Assembly (NCBI GenBank): GCA_913058295.1
Contig: CAJXRD010000030.1
Coordinates: 1 to 40,829 of the forward strand
DNA: 40,829 nt
Source of the DNA: an uncultured Flavobacteriales bacterium
Lineage (GTDB): Bacteria > Bacteroidota > Bacteroidia > Flavobacteriales > Flavobacteriaceae
Direction of reading: 5' to 3'
The stretch's first letter is position 1, and the number at the start of each line of letters is the position of its first letter. Positions 7,033 through 15,487 of the stretch are shown one piece after another. The position numbers and the translations under genes were made by a program. The notes under the pieces are model-generated. The model was given only the letters and a program-made list of their open reading frames with translations. It did no database searches and was not told the origin of the DNA.

Positions 7033-8043
7033 TTAAACATGGTAAATCTTCTTCAATTTTTCAATTTGTTGTGGCCTTCCAATCAGAATAAGTTTAGAAT
7101 CTCTTTTTAAAACAAGTGAGGGTTCTGGATTTACAATATACTCACCTTCTGGTGTTTTATAACCAATTATAGAACAACCTGTCTCTTTACGAAGATCTAA
7201 ATCTTTAATTGCCATTTCTTTTCCTTCTGGACATACTTTAGAAAACGGTACTTGCTCTACATTCATACTATCATCATCTCCAGAAACTGACAAATTATCT
7301 AAAAACTCGATTAAATCTGGAGTTACCACTAAAGACGCCATATGATCACCACCTATCCTATCTGGCATAATCACATTATTCGCTCCTGCCAACTTTAATT
7401 TTTTTAATGTGGTTTCCTCGGTTGCTCGACTTATTATTTTTAAGCCTTTATTTAATTGTCTTGCAGATAAAACTACAAAAAGATTATCTGCATCATTAGG
7501 CAAAGCACTTATTAATGTGGAAGCTTTTTCAATACCAGCTTTTTTTAATATTTCATCTTCATTTGCATTTCCTAGAACAAACGACACTAGTTCACTATAG
7601 TATTTCTCAACTACTTCTTCATCTTTTTCAATAACTACAAATTGTTGTTTATAGGCTAATAATTTATGAACTGCTTGTTGTCCATTTCTTCCGTAACCGC
7701 AAACTATAACATGATCGTTCATCTTTCTTATTTTTTTTTCTACTCGCTTTTGAATTAAATTTTCGAAATTATTTCTACTTAATATATATTCACTAAAAAC
7801 CGCTAAAGCATAACCCATAATAAATATGCTAGATACTATTAATCCCGAAGTAAATAATTTTTCCGCATTAGTTAAAGGCTCTACTTCTTTAAAACCTACA
7901 GTAGAAATTGTTATAATGCTCATATAGATAGCATCGACTATTGAAAAACCGAATGCAAACGTAAAGGTCATTGCTCCTGTTAAAAAAACTAATAACAAAA
8001 GTAAAATCGCAAAAAATATTTTTTTCTGAAACAACTTTATCAT
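7033..8043 (-). CDS. Potassium channel-like protein with RCK (TrkA-N/TrkA-C) domains
   Basis: The 336-residue protein has two transmembrane helices (about 10-30 and 66-86) flanking a pore loop, then an RCK N domain with Rossmann motif VIVCGYGRNGQQ (about 113-124), and a TrkA-C-like end (about 260-336). The architecture is that of MthK-like ligand-gated K+ channels of the inner membrane. The selectivity filter reads TVGFKE (48-53) where TVGYGD is expected; replacement of the second Gly-Asp by Lys-Glu would probably change or abolish K+ selectivity. The ATG overlaps the stop of the PspC gene as ATGA, so the two are translationally coupled. Confidence 0.87.
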   Translation of the reverse strand: MIKLFQKKIFFAILLLLLVFLTGAMTFTFAFGFSIVDAIYMSIITISTVGFKEVEPLTNAEKLFTSGLIVSSIFIMGYALAVFSEYILSRNNFENLIQKRVEKKIRKMNDHVIVCGYGRNGQQAVHKLLAYKQQFVVIEKDEEVVEKYYSELVSFVLGNANEDEILKKAGIEKASTLISALPNDADNLFVVLSARQLNKGLKIISRATEETTLKKLKLAGANNVIMPDRIGGDHMASLVVTPDLIEFLDNLSVSGDDDSMNVEQVPFSKVCPEGKEMAIKDLDLRKETGCSIIGYKTPEGEYIVNPEPSLVLKRDSKLILIGRPQQIEKLKKIYHV

Positions 8044-8270
8044 AAATCAAAAACTGAAGATCTTTTAGTGTAAAATAAATCTTTTAACCGCAACATAAAA
8101 GCCATAGTAATATAAAAAGCAAAACCTAAACCTATTGTTGCAAATGATACATAAATAAAAAATAGACGAACATTTTTTGCTCTAATTCCAAGGCGATCTG
8201 CAAAACGAGAGCTTACATAAAAGCCATGTTTTTCGAAATAGTGACGTATGGAATATACCATTTTTAACAT
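8040..8270 (-). CDS. PspC-domain small membrane protein
   Basis: This 76-residue protein matches the PspC domain: an amphipathic N-terminal part with DRLGIRAKNVRLFFIYVSF, followed by one or two membrane helices (TIGLGFAFYITMAFMLRL) and a basic tail. PspC proteins act in phage-shock envelope stress responses in other bacteria, but stand-alone short copies in Bacteroidota have no assigned role. Start ATG 8270; an in-frame ATG three codons later gives the same domain. The gene is coupled to the channel gene by a 4-base overlap, suggesting a membrane complex or shared envelope-stress role (inference). Confidence 0.82.
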   Translation of the reverse strand: MLKMVYSIRHYFEKHGFYVSSRFADRLGIRAKNVRLFFIYVSFATIGLGFAFYITMAFMLRLKDLFYTKRSSVFDL

Positions 8271-8396
8271 AATGCAAAATAATAATTTTTAATAGAATTA
8301 ATGAATTATTATTCTGATTTTAAAGTAGAATATCTTTTAATAAACAAACTTCAATAATTTTTAGATTGCATTACACAATAATCACTATATAAATCA

Positions 8397-9671
8397 TCAA
8401 CTTCTCTTTAAAATAGAATTCCCAACAGTACATTGTAGGCATTTATATTTATTACAATATTCATTCTTTAATTGAAGTAATCCTTGAGATTGTAAACTGT
8501 TTTTATATGCTGGACGTAATTGATTAAACTTTTTGATAATTGAATTCTCCTCAATTGGAATTGAGGAAGCTAAATTCATGATTTCTTCAGAAACATCCTT
8601 TCCTAAAAAGTTAGCATAGATAAACTTTAATGGTATAATGGTATTTATAAGGAGTAAGTCTATAAACTTTTTGGTTAGACTTTTTTTCTTTTTAGTAGAA
8701 CTAACCCCAAAATTATAATGAGTATCCCAATATTCATTTGCAGAAATTTTAAATATGGTATAATAATCTTCCAAACTATTAACCTCCATAATTCTTGAAA
8801 AAAGAGATTGCTTTTCAGATAACAAAACTGCTAATTGGGACAATCGTATCGTTGGAAAATTAGAAGGTCGCAGTCTAAAATATTTAGGACAATTAACTGC
8901 TTTATTATTTATACTAAACTTTTGACTTAAATAAAGATATTTGTCCTTCAATAATTCAAAATAAGAATCCCTATTGTTACTTTCAAAAAATCCTGCTTGA
9001 CCAAAAAGTATAGCTTCTATTTCTAACTTTTCTGAACTGCATTTTTTGATAATGGAATAATCTATAGATTGAGCAATGCTAAAAAAAGATTCTCCATTTA
9101 CTTTTAAACCAAAATTTTTACAAAGAAGTTTAAATAATAATTCTTCCCAATGATTATTAGAAGATTTCAATTCCTTTTCAAACCAAAGTGATTTATGCTG
9201 TAACCTTTCTAAAAACAAACGATCTAACCAATTATCAAGTAAAATGGAGTCCATTTTAGGGAAATCGTTTTCACAATTAATCCATTGCTGCTTTTTTGAA
9301 AATAAGTGGCGATAATTTTTTAGCACACTTTCTTCCACTATCGCCTTTAGTTCAAAAGTGGGTATGGTAGAATTATCTTTTCTGAAAATATCGGCATTAT
9401 ATTCCCAAACTACATGCAGTATAACATTATCGTAGTTTTTATTTTTTTCGTGTTGGTGTGCATACCAATCACTGGACTGTTTATGGATTTCAACATTACC
9501 AGCCCAAAGTTGATCGCCTATTGATACTTGGGCATTAAAAAAATCTGGACCAGAATTAAAATTATGCTCCCCTACTTTAACAATAACTAAATTAGCTCCA
9601 TTAGTGGCAGTAAGTTTCTGAACATTAAACTTCTGATACTTCCACACATAGTGTAGAAAATCTTCTTTCAT
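8397..9671 (-). CDS. DUF2851 family protein
   Basis: The 424-residue protein matches the Bacteroidota DUF2851 family: it begins MKEDFLHYVWKYQKF, has the GPDFFNAQVSIGDQLWAGNVEIH block (split: GPDFFNA, then NVEIHKQSSDWYAH) and VILHVVWEYNAD, and closes with a Cys cluster YCNKYKCLQCTVG. The biochemical role is unknown. The N-terminal block with D, E and H residues in strands has the look of a nuclease-like fold, which is only an impression. The C-terminal C-x4-C-x2-C could bind metal. Start ATG 9671; tpiA lies 42 bases upstream on the same strand. Confidence 0.88.
   Translation of the reverse strand: MKEDFLHYVWKYQKFNVQKLTATNGANLVIVKVGEHNFNSGPDFFNAQVSIGDQLWAGNVEIHKQSSDWYAHQHEKNKNYDNVILHVVWEYNADIFRKDNSTIPTFELKAIVEESVLKNYRHLFSKKQQWINCENDFPKMDSILLDNWLDRLFLERLQHKSLWFEKELKSSNNHWEELLFKLLCKNFGLKVNGESFFSIAQSIDYSIIKKCSSEKLEIEAILFGQAGFFESNNRDSYFELLKDKYLYLSQKFSINNKAVNCPKYFRLRPSNFPTIRLSQLAVLLSEKQSLFSRIMEVNSLEDYYTIFKISANEYWDTHYNFGVSSTKKKKSLTKKFIDLLLINTIIPLKFIYANFLGKDVSEEIMNLASSIPIEENSIIKKFNQLRPAYKNSLQSQGLLQLKNEYCNKYKCLQCTVGNSILKRS
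8548..8567. repeat. Short inverted repeat within DUF2851 gene
   Basis: TCCTCAATT and AATTGAGGA flank a 2-base centre, giving a 20-base near-palindrome inside the coding region. At the RNA level it could form a tight hairpin. It is probably incidental. Confidence 0.5.
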
Positions 9672-9713
9672 GAGTTAAGAATTCACGGGGAGAAATAAAA
9701 GGGATTCTCAAAT

Positions 9714-10466
9714 TTAAGAAAAAGCATTGACAATAGCCATAAAACTTTCTGCATTTAATGCTGCTCCACCAATAAGACCTCCATCCACATCTGGATTCGA
9801 AAATATTTCTTTCGCATTTTCTGGCTTAACACTGCCACCATAAAGTATGGATATACTATCTGCAACATCAAAGTTATATCGATCACTAATCAAGCGTCTA
9901 ATAAAATGATGCATCTGTTGTGCTTGTTCTGGGGAAGCAGTCTCTCCTGTACCTATAGCCCAAACTGGCTCGTATGCTAACACAATAGATTCCCAGCTTT
10001 CTTCTGGCAAATGAAAAAGTGCTTTTCTAATCTGATTTTCCACAATTGTAAACTGATCACCATTCTTTCTATCCTCCAATTTTTCTCCAAAACAAAAAAT
10101 AACTCTCATCTTGTTTTCTAAGCCAGAATCTACTTTTTGTTTTAGTAATACATCATCTTCATTAAAATATTCTCGTCGCTCACTATGACCAATAATTACC
10201 GTTTTAACACCAATAGATTTAAGCATCGTTGCAGAAATTTCTCCTGTGTAAGCACCATTTTCTGCAAAATGCATGTTCTGTGCAATTACTTCAATTTCTG
10301 AATCTTTTAAACTTTCTGAGGCAGTTAATAGATTCGTAAATGTAGGCGCAATCATAACCTCAGCATCAGAAGTTATTACATTTCCTTTTAATTCTGAAAT
10401 CAATGTTTTTGTTTCAGCCAAATCTTTATTCATTTTCCAGTTTCCTGCTACTATATTTTTTCTCAT
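9714..10466 (-). CDS. tpiA: Triose-phosphate isomerase
   Basis: The 250-residue (beta/alpha)8 enzyme has all active-site elements: K11 in NWKMN, H94 in IIGHSERREYF, the catalytic Glu166 in AYEPVWAIGTG (which also starts the flexible loop) and the phosphate-binding LYGGSVKPENA and GGLIGGAAL. It interconverts dihydroxyacetone phosphate and glyceraldehyde 3-phosphate in glycolysis and gluconeogenesis in the cytoplasm. Length is exactly typical. It lies in a minus-strand run with DUF1599, the BT_3928 protein and a thioredoxin, an order commonly seen in Bacteroidota. Start ATG 10466. Confidence 0.97.
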   Translation of the reverse strand: MRKNIVAGNWKMNKDLAETKTLISELKGNVITSDAEVMIAPTFTNLLTASESLKDSEIEVIAQNMHFAENGAYTGEISATMLKSIGVKTVIIGHSERREYFNEDDVLLKQKVDSGLENKMRVIFCFGEKLEDRKNGDQFTIVENQIRKALFHLPEESWESIVLAYEPVWAIGTGETASPEQAQQMHHFIRRLISDRYNFDVADSISILYGGSVKPENAKEIFSNPDVDGGLIGGAALNAESFMAIVNAFS

Positions 10467-10508
10467 AATATTTTCCTAACTTTTTAGGGATATCTCTTTA
10501 ATTAAAAT

Positions 10509-10997
10509 TTAATTTTTTAATACTTCAACTATTCGTTCATCATCCGCTTTTATAGCTTTATATAAAATTATTTCTCCATCTGGGTTAATCATAATATATC
10601 TAGGGATCCAATCTAAATCTATATTGGAACAAAAACCGCCTTTCCATCCAGATTTAATATAATAATGCTCTCCCTTAACATTGAAGGTTTTTATCGCTTT
10701 TTCCCATTTTTCGACTGATTTATCTAAAGAAAAATACAAAAATACTACATTTTTGTTCTTTTTTTGTAATTTTCTAACTTTTGGCATTCCTTTTATACAG
10801 TCACTACACCATCCTGCCCAAATATCAATAAATATGGTTTTACCTTTATGAATATCTAATATCTCAAAAAAGGTAATTTCTGTTTCTTCGGTAGTTAAGA
10901 AAACATCGTTTAACGCTTCTGTACTAAATGTGTTTTCTTGGGATTTTACAGAAAATATAGTAAAAGCTAAAGTGATTAAAAGTAAATATTTTTTCAT
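10509..10997 (-). CDS. Periplasmic TlpA-like thioredoxin-fold protein
   Basis: I start this at ATG 10997, which begins a clean signal peptide (MKKYLLLITLAFTIFSVKSQ); an upstream in-frame start would add 14 residues before it. The mature 140 residues show a thioredoxin fold with FIDIWAGWCSDC (redox CxxC = CSDC), a cis-Pro in DWIPRYIMINPDGEI and the TlpA/ResA style of layout. An extra Cys occurs in GGFCSNIDL. Such proteins reduce or shuffle periplasmic disulfides, often for cytochrome maturation or envelope proteins. It lies next to the BT_3928 DoxX/thioredoxin-like membrane protein, which may be its electron donor or partner (inference). 162 residues. Confidence 0.87.
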   Translation of the reverse strand: MKKYLLLITLAFTIFSVKSQENTFSTEALNDVFLTTEETEITFFEILDIHKGKTIFIDIWAGWCSDCIKGMPKVRKLQKKNKNVVFLYFSLDKSVEKWEKAIKTFNVKGEHYYIKSGWKGGFCSNIDLDWIPRYIMINPDGEIILYKAIKADDERIVEVLKN

Positions 10998-11047
10998 GTT
11001 TTTTAGTTTCTTTACTATCGATTTATATGACAATACCAATAAGGATT

Positions 11048-12121
11048 TTAATTCCTAATTTTCGGATCTAACCATCCATAGATTAAGTCCACAAAAATAT
11101 TAATTATAATAAATAAAGTTGCAATCACTATTACTGCTCCCATAATTATAGGCAAATCTAATGTATTTAAAGCATCTACAATTTCTTTTCCAAGACCATT
11201 CCATCCAAAAATATATTCTACAAAAACAGCTCCCGCTAACATAGATGCAAACCATCCCGAAATTGCAGTTACTACAGGATTAAGCGCATTTTTTAAAGCG
11301 TGTTTCCTAATTATAGTAAACAACGTTAAACCTTTTGCTTTTGCAGTACGAATGTAATCTGTTCCCATAACTTCCAACAAAGAGTTTCGCATTAATTGAC
11401 TTACTACTGCCAATGGGCGGATCCCTAAAACTATGGCTGGTAAAATTAAATTTTTCCATTGTAAATACTTACCATTTCCAAAATCGTCTACTTCATAAAG
11501 ACTTCCAGTCATATTTAGTCCAGTATATTCATGTAATAAAAACCCAAATAGCCAGGCAAATATTATTGCGCTAAAAAAAGAAGGAACACTCATTCCTATA
11601 GTACTTAATAATTGAATGATTTTGTCTATCCAACCGTCTTTAAACATTGCTGAAATAATTCCTAAAAGCACTCCCAAAAGCATCGCTATAAGAATTGCAG
11701 AAATAGCTAAGACTACAGTATTAGGTAAAGTTTCTGAAATCACAGAACTTACTTTTTTTCCATTTTTCTGAAAGGACTCCCGCAAATAAGGAAACTTAAA
11801 TACAACGTTAGTTTCCGCAATTGAAAACAAATTTACATCTGTGTATTTTAATTTTGACAAATAGGTATAATCCTCAGGATTGTTACTATGAAAAGACAAG
11901 GGAGACAAGTCGTTTAAATAATATAAATATTGCTGACTTACAGGCTTATCAAAACCATACTTTTTTTTAACAATAGCAACTTGTTCTGCGGTTTCATTCT
12001 GACCTAACATCATACGAGCTGGGTCACCTGGAAGGATGGTAAATAAAAAAAATATTACGGTTATAACTCCAAAAAGGGTGAGTATTGCATATCCTATTTT
12101 TTGAAGTAAATACCCTAGCAC
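11048..12121 (-). CDS. ABC transporter permease, DppB/OppB family, without partners nearby
   Basis: The 357-residue inner-membrane protein starts MLGYLLQKIGYAILTLFGVI and contains the BPD_transp_1 domain, with the permease EAA region near LMRNSLLEVMGTDYIRTAKA and the end FVDLIYGWLDPKIRN typical of DppB. The family forms half of the channel of dipeptide/oligopeptide or nickel importers. A loop of about 65 residues after TM1 (YLNDLSPLSFHSNNPEDYTY onward) is longer than the E. coli norm but common in this phylum. No DppC, ATPase or binding protein lies in the window, so the complex must be completed from elsewhere. The start codon is GTG at 12121, 8 bases after the BT_3928 stop. Confidence 0.9.
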   Translation of the reverse strand: MLGYLLQKIGYAILTLFGVITVIFFLFTILPGDPARMMLGQNETAEQVAIVKKKYGFDKPVSQQYLYYLNDLSPLSFHSNNPEDYTYLSKLKYTDVNLFSIAETNVVFKFPYLRESFQKNGKKVSSVISETLPNTVVLAISAILIAMLLGVLLGIISAMFKDGWIDKIIQLLSTIGMSVPSFFSAIIFAWLFGFLLHEYTGLNMTGSLYEVDDFGNGKYLQWKNLILPAIVLGIRPLAVVSQLMRNSLLEVMGTDYIRTAKAKGLTLFTIIRKHALKNALNPVVTAISGWFASMLAGAVFVEYIFGWNGLGKEIVDALNTLDLPIIMGAVIVIATLFIIINIFVDLIYGWLDPKIRN

Positions 12122-12129
12122 TATTTATT

Positions 12130-13233
12130 TTATTTTAATGGTTCTAATTTTAAATTCTCTGAATCGTTCCAATGTAGTTTTTGTAAAATCGTACCTTTTT
12201 GTAATTCCATGATGGACGGATTGCTACGAATAATTGTTTTTAACGCTGTCTCATCACAAAAGTAAAACTTGAAATTAAGCTGATATTCTTCAGCTAAAGC
12301 TTCGGTTGCTTCTTTACTTGATGCTGAAAGTCCAATAACTTGATATCCTTTTTTAATTGCTTGATCTGTTGCTTGTTTTATATTTATAAACCCTTCCTTT
12401 TCAGAATTACTCAAACTATAAGCAACAACAACAATTAAGTTATCATCTTCTAAAAATATGGAAGTAAAATCCTCTCCATCCCTTTCCATGGTAAAATCAT
12501 GAATTGGAGGTTCATATCCTTTTTGAAGCATGATTGTTTCTACAGTATATTCTCCATCTTCTTTAGGGAAGTCACCAAGAGTCACCACTGTCTTTTCAAT
12601 GCCATTATTATTAAAAGTCCAATGGTATTCAAAAATAGGCTTTGGCGCATCGGGTGGATAAGCCATTCCATCAGTAATATTTGCTTCAATTTTATAAGGT
12701 CTAAAATCAATTAACGGAAGGTGCTGTAAAACATGGTATCCTAAAAACATACAAGCTATAAAAGTAAGGTACACTATAACTTTTCTGAGATTGCTGGTGA
12801 ATAACGGTTTTATATGTGCTCTTCCAAAGTAAATAATTAATAGCAAAATCAACAATATAACATCCTTTGTAAAGGATTCCCAAGGTGTTAACTTTACTGC
12901 ATCACCAAAACAGCCACAATCGGTTACTTTATTGAAAAATGCAGAATAGAATGTAAGAAAAGTGAAGAAAATGATCATTAATAAAGAACTCCAAATCGCA
13001 AACTTTTTGGCATATCCTAAAAGGAGCATAACTCCTAACATCACTTCAAAAATTACTATGAATATAGCTATTGCCAAAGCGAAAGGCACAAAAACCTCTA
13101 GGTTTAGAACATCTGGAGCAAAGTAATCTTTAAGCTTAAATGAAAAGCCAACAGGGTCATTTAACTTTATTAACCCACTAATAATAAATAATACTCCAAC
13201 AAGTACTCTAGATATTGTAACTATATATTTCAT
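12130..13233 (-). CDS. BT_3928-type fusion: DoxX/MauE-like membrane domain plus thioredoxin-like domain
   Basis: The 367-residue protein has four N-terminal membrane helices (about 1-140) with the DoxX/MauE-like pattern ISGLIKLNDPVGF and the Cys pair TDCGCFGDAVKLTPWE. A further helix (about 150-170) leads into a roughly 190-residue periplasmic part. Its last third resembles a thioredoxin/peroxiredoxin fold (LIVVVAYSLSNSE, KGYQVIGLSASSKEA, LNFKFYFCDETALKTIIRSN) without a CxxC. The layout fits the conserved Bacteroidota BT_3928 family, of unknown role and probably redox-related. The TDCGCFGD Cys pair could relay electrons across the membrane (inference). It is flanked by DUF1599 and, two genes on, a TlpA-like thioredoxin. 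Confidence 0.88.
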   Translation of the reverse strand: MKYIVTISRVLVGVLFIISGLIKLNDPVGFSFKLKDYFAPDVLNLEVFVPFALAIAIFIVIFEVMLGVMLLLGYAKKFAIWSSLLMIIFFTFLTFYSAFFNKVTDCGCFGDAVKLTPWESFTKDVILLILLLIIYFGRAHIKPLFTSNLRKVIVYLTFIACMFLGYHVLQHLPLIDFRPYKIEANITDGMAYPPDAPKPIFEYHWTFNNNGIEKTVVTLGDFPKEDGEYTVETIMLQKGYEPPIHDFTMERDGEDFTSIFLEDDNLIVVVAYSLSNSEKEGFINIKQATDQAIKKGYQVIGLSASSKEATEALAEEYQLNFKFYFCDETALKTIIRSNPSIMELQKGTILQKLHWNDSENLKLEPLK

Positions 13234-13259
13234 AATAATTTAAAAGTTTGGCGTTAGTA

Positions 13260-13799
13260 TTAATATTCTTCAAGCAGAATTAATGCAAAAACAGCGTAAT
13301 TAATCATATCTTGATAATTAGCATCAATCCCTTCAGAAACTAATGTTTTCCCTTTATTGTCTTCAATTTGCTTAACTCTAAGAAGCTTTTGCAATATTAA
13401 ATCTGTAAGAGAACTAATTCTCATATCGCGCCATGCCTCACCATAATCATGGTTTTTATCCATCATTAATTGTTTGGTTTCAGCGACATGTTTATCGTAT
13501 TCTTCTGTAGCATTTTTCAGAGATAAATCTGGTTGTTCAACTACTCCTTTTTCCAATTGAATCAAGGCCATGATGGAATAATTTATTATCCCCACAAACT
13601 CACTCGCCTGCCCTTCGTCTACTTTCTGCACTTCATTTTGTTGCAAACTGCGGATCCTTTGGGTTTTAATAAAAATCTGGTCGGTTAAGGATGGAAGCCT
13701 CAATATACGCCAAGCGCTTCCGTAATCTTTCATTTTATTGATAAACAAGCTTCTACAAGTATCAATTATAGTATCAAACTGTTTTGAAGTATTTGGCAT
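13260..13799 (-). CDS. DUF1599 protein with two tandem copies of the domain
   Basis: The 179-residue protein is an internal duplication. Repeat 1 (about 8-85) contains INKMKDYGSAWRILRLPSLTDQI then ...FVGIINYSIMALIQLE. Repeat 2 (about 99-179) contains MDKNHDYGEAWRDMRISSLTDLI then ...YQDMINYAVFALILLEE (each shown in part). The shared K-x2-DYG-x-AWR and SLTD motifs are the DUF1599 signature, a family also described as nucleotide-modification-associated domain 1; its reaction is unknown. The acidic and Trp/Arg positions conserved in both halves suggest paired ligand sites. It faces folP divergently across 52 bases, an arrangement frequent in Bacteroidota. Confidence 0.9.
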   Translation of the reverse strand: MPNTSKQFDTIIDTCRSLFINKMKDYGSAWRILRLPSLTDQIFIKTQRIRSLQQNEVQKVDEGQASEFVGIINYSIMALIQLEKGVVEQPDLSLKNATEEYDKHVAETKQLMMDKNHDYGEAWRDMRISSLTDLILQKLLRVKQIEDNKGKTLVSEGIDANYQDMINYAVFALILLEEY

Positions 13800-13851
13800 T
13801 AGTTCTGTAAGATTTTCCGTAAATTTCGCTTAAATAAATCAATTTAAAAAA

Positions 13852-14682
13852 TTGAAATCAATTAATTGTAAAGGAAAGCTTATCGATTTATCAACACCCA
13901 AAGTTATGGGTATCTTAAATCTTACTCCTGATTCATTTTATGATGGCGGTAAATTAACTTCGGAAAAAGACATTATTTCACAAGCTGAAAAAATGTTAAG
14001 TGATGGCGCTACTTTTCTTGATTTAGGAGGATATAGCTCAAGACCTGGCGCAAAATTTGTTTCAGAAGAAGAAGAATTAAAAAGAGTTTTACCGGTAGTT
14101 TCTCTTATTCTGAAAGAATTTCCAGATACACTTATGTCTATAGATACATTTAGAAGTAATATCGCTAGACAATGTATAGAAAATGGAGCAGCTTTAATAA
14201 ATGATATTTCTGCAGGAAATATGGATGTGAATATGTTTGAGACTATAGCTAATTTGCAAGTCCCATATATCATGATGCATATGAAAGGTACTCCCGAAAC
14301 CATGATGCATAACACAGAATATGAGAATATCACCAAAGACTTACTGTTTTATTTTTCTGAAAAAATTGCAAAAGCTAGATCCTATGGCATTAATGATGTA
14401 CTTGTAGATTTAGGGTTTGGGTTCTCAAAAACGATGGATCAGAATTTTGAATTGCTATCAAATTTAGAGCTCTTCAATAATATTGATGTCCCTATCTTAG
14501 TTGGAGTTTCAAGAAAATCTATGATTCATAAAACTTTAGGCATTTCCCCAAATGATGCTCTTAATGGCACAACATCATTACACTCTATAGCATTATATAA
14601 AGGCGCCTCTATTCTTCGTGTTCATGATGTGAAAGAAGCTGTTGAATGTATAAAATTGACACAAAATTTGAAGTCTCATTGA
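13852..14682 (+). CDS. folP: Dihydropteroate synthase
   Basis: The 276-residue TIM-barrel enzyme carries VMGILNLTPDSFYDGG (pterin/PABA site, about 18-33), the SIDTFRS strand, DISAGN, MHMKGTPETM and GVSRKSM near the C-terminus. It joins p-aminobenzoate to dihydropterin pyrophosphate in folate synthesis and is the sulfonamide target. The start is TTG at 13852: the protein begins with the family-typical SINCKGKLIDLSTPKVMG and no ATG lies at a fitting place. The TTG lies in the right arm of an AT-rich 7-bp hairpin (13839-13855), which may damp initiation. It is followed after 32 bases by cdaA, suggesting co-transcription. Confidence 0.95.
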   Translation: MKSINCKGKLIDLSTPKVMGILNLTPDSFYDGGKLTSEKDIISQAEKMLSDGATFLDLGGYSSRPGAKFVSEEEELKRVLPVVSLILKEFPDTLMSIDTFRSNIARQCIENGAALINDISAGNMDVNMFETIANLQVPYIMMHMKGTPETMMHNTEYENITKDLLFYFSEKIAKARSYGINDVLVDLGFGFSKTMDQNFELLSNLELFNNIDVPILVGVSRKSMIHKTLGISPNDALNGTTSLHSIALYKGASILRVHDVKEAVECIKLTQNLKSH

Positions 14683-14714
14683 TTTAAAGTACTTTTACAA
14701 AAAGCCTATACTCA

Positions 14715-15485
14715 TTGGAATTTTTAGACATTAGAATCATAGACGTTGTAGACATAGTCCTCGTTGCTTTCCTATTATATTATACCTACAAACTCATTAA
14801 AGGTACTGTTGCCATAAATATCTTTATCGGTATTGTTATTCTTTATGCCATCTGGAAAATTACCGAATTTCTAGATATGGAAATGCTTAGTAAGATTTTA
14901 GGTGGGTTTTTAGGAATTGGAATGATAGCTCTTGTAGTTGTATTTCAACAAGAGATAAGACGTTTTTTGTTAATGATTGGTTCCACTAATTTTAGCGCTC
15001 GTAGAAAATTTTTAAAACAATTTAAGTCAAATGAAATCGATTTAATAACCAATGTTGAAGCTATAGTAAAGGCTTGCGAGAAAATGGGGAAATCTAAAAC
15101 TGGAGCACTTATTGTTTTTAAACGCAATAACAGTTTAGATTTTGTGAAAAATACTGGTGATGAAATGAATATTGAAATTAATCAGCCAATCATTGAAAGT
15201 ATCTTTTTTAAAAACAGCCCGCTTCATGACGGAGCAGTCATCATTGAAGAAAACATAATTAATGCCACAAGAGTAATTTTACCTATATCAAACGAACTTG
15301 AAATCCCACAACGATTTGGACTTCGACATAGAGCCGCAGTTAGTATAACTGAAAAAACCGATGCTGTTTGTATTGCTGTTTCTGAAGAAAACGGTCAAAT
15401 TTCTTATTTAAAAGAAGGGGATTTTGTTCTTTTTGAAAATTTAGAAGAATTAACTAAACTTCTGGAAAAAGATTTAAGTCACTAA
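14715..15485 (+). CDS. cdaA: Diadenylate cyclase, CdaA type
   Basis: The 256-residue protein has three N-terminal membrane helices (about 8-75) and a cytoplasmic DAC domain with DGA at 172-174 and RHR at 204-206, the two motifs that bind metal and ATP. It makes cyclic di-AMP, an essential second messenger for K+ and osmotic balance and cell-wall stress in many bacteria. The start codon is TTG at 14715; the family-typical MEFLDIRIIDVVDI begins there. The gene follows folP on the same strand, a pairing different from the cdaA-cdaR-glmM operon of Firmicutes; no CdaR-like regulator is in the window. It ends 2 bases before the converging ABC exporter. Confidence 0.95.
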   Translation: MEFLDIRIIDVVDIVLVAFLLYYTYKLIKGTVAINIFIGIVILYAIWKITEFLDMEMLSKILGGFLGIGMIALVVVFQQEIRRFLLMIGSTNFSARRKFLKQFKSNEIDLITNVEAIVKACEKMGKSKTGALIVFKRNNSLDFVKNTGDEMNIEINQPIIESIFFKNSPLHDGAVIIEENIINATRVILPISNELEIPQRFGLRHRAAVSITEKTDAVCIAVSEENGQISYLKEGDFVLFENLEELTKLLEKDLSH

Positions 15486-15487
15486 TA

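Noticed and set aside
10998-11039. Longer N-terminus for the thioredoxin-like protein
   Set aside because: The extra 14 residues would precede and spoil a clean signal peptide that starts at ATG 10997.
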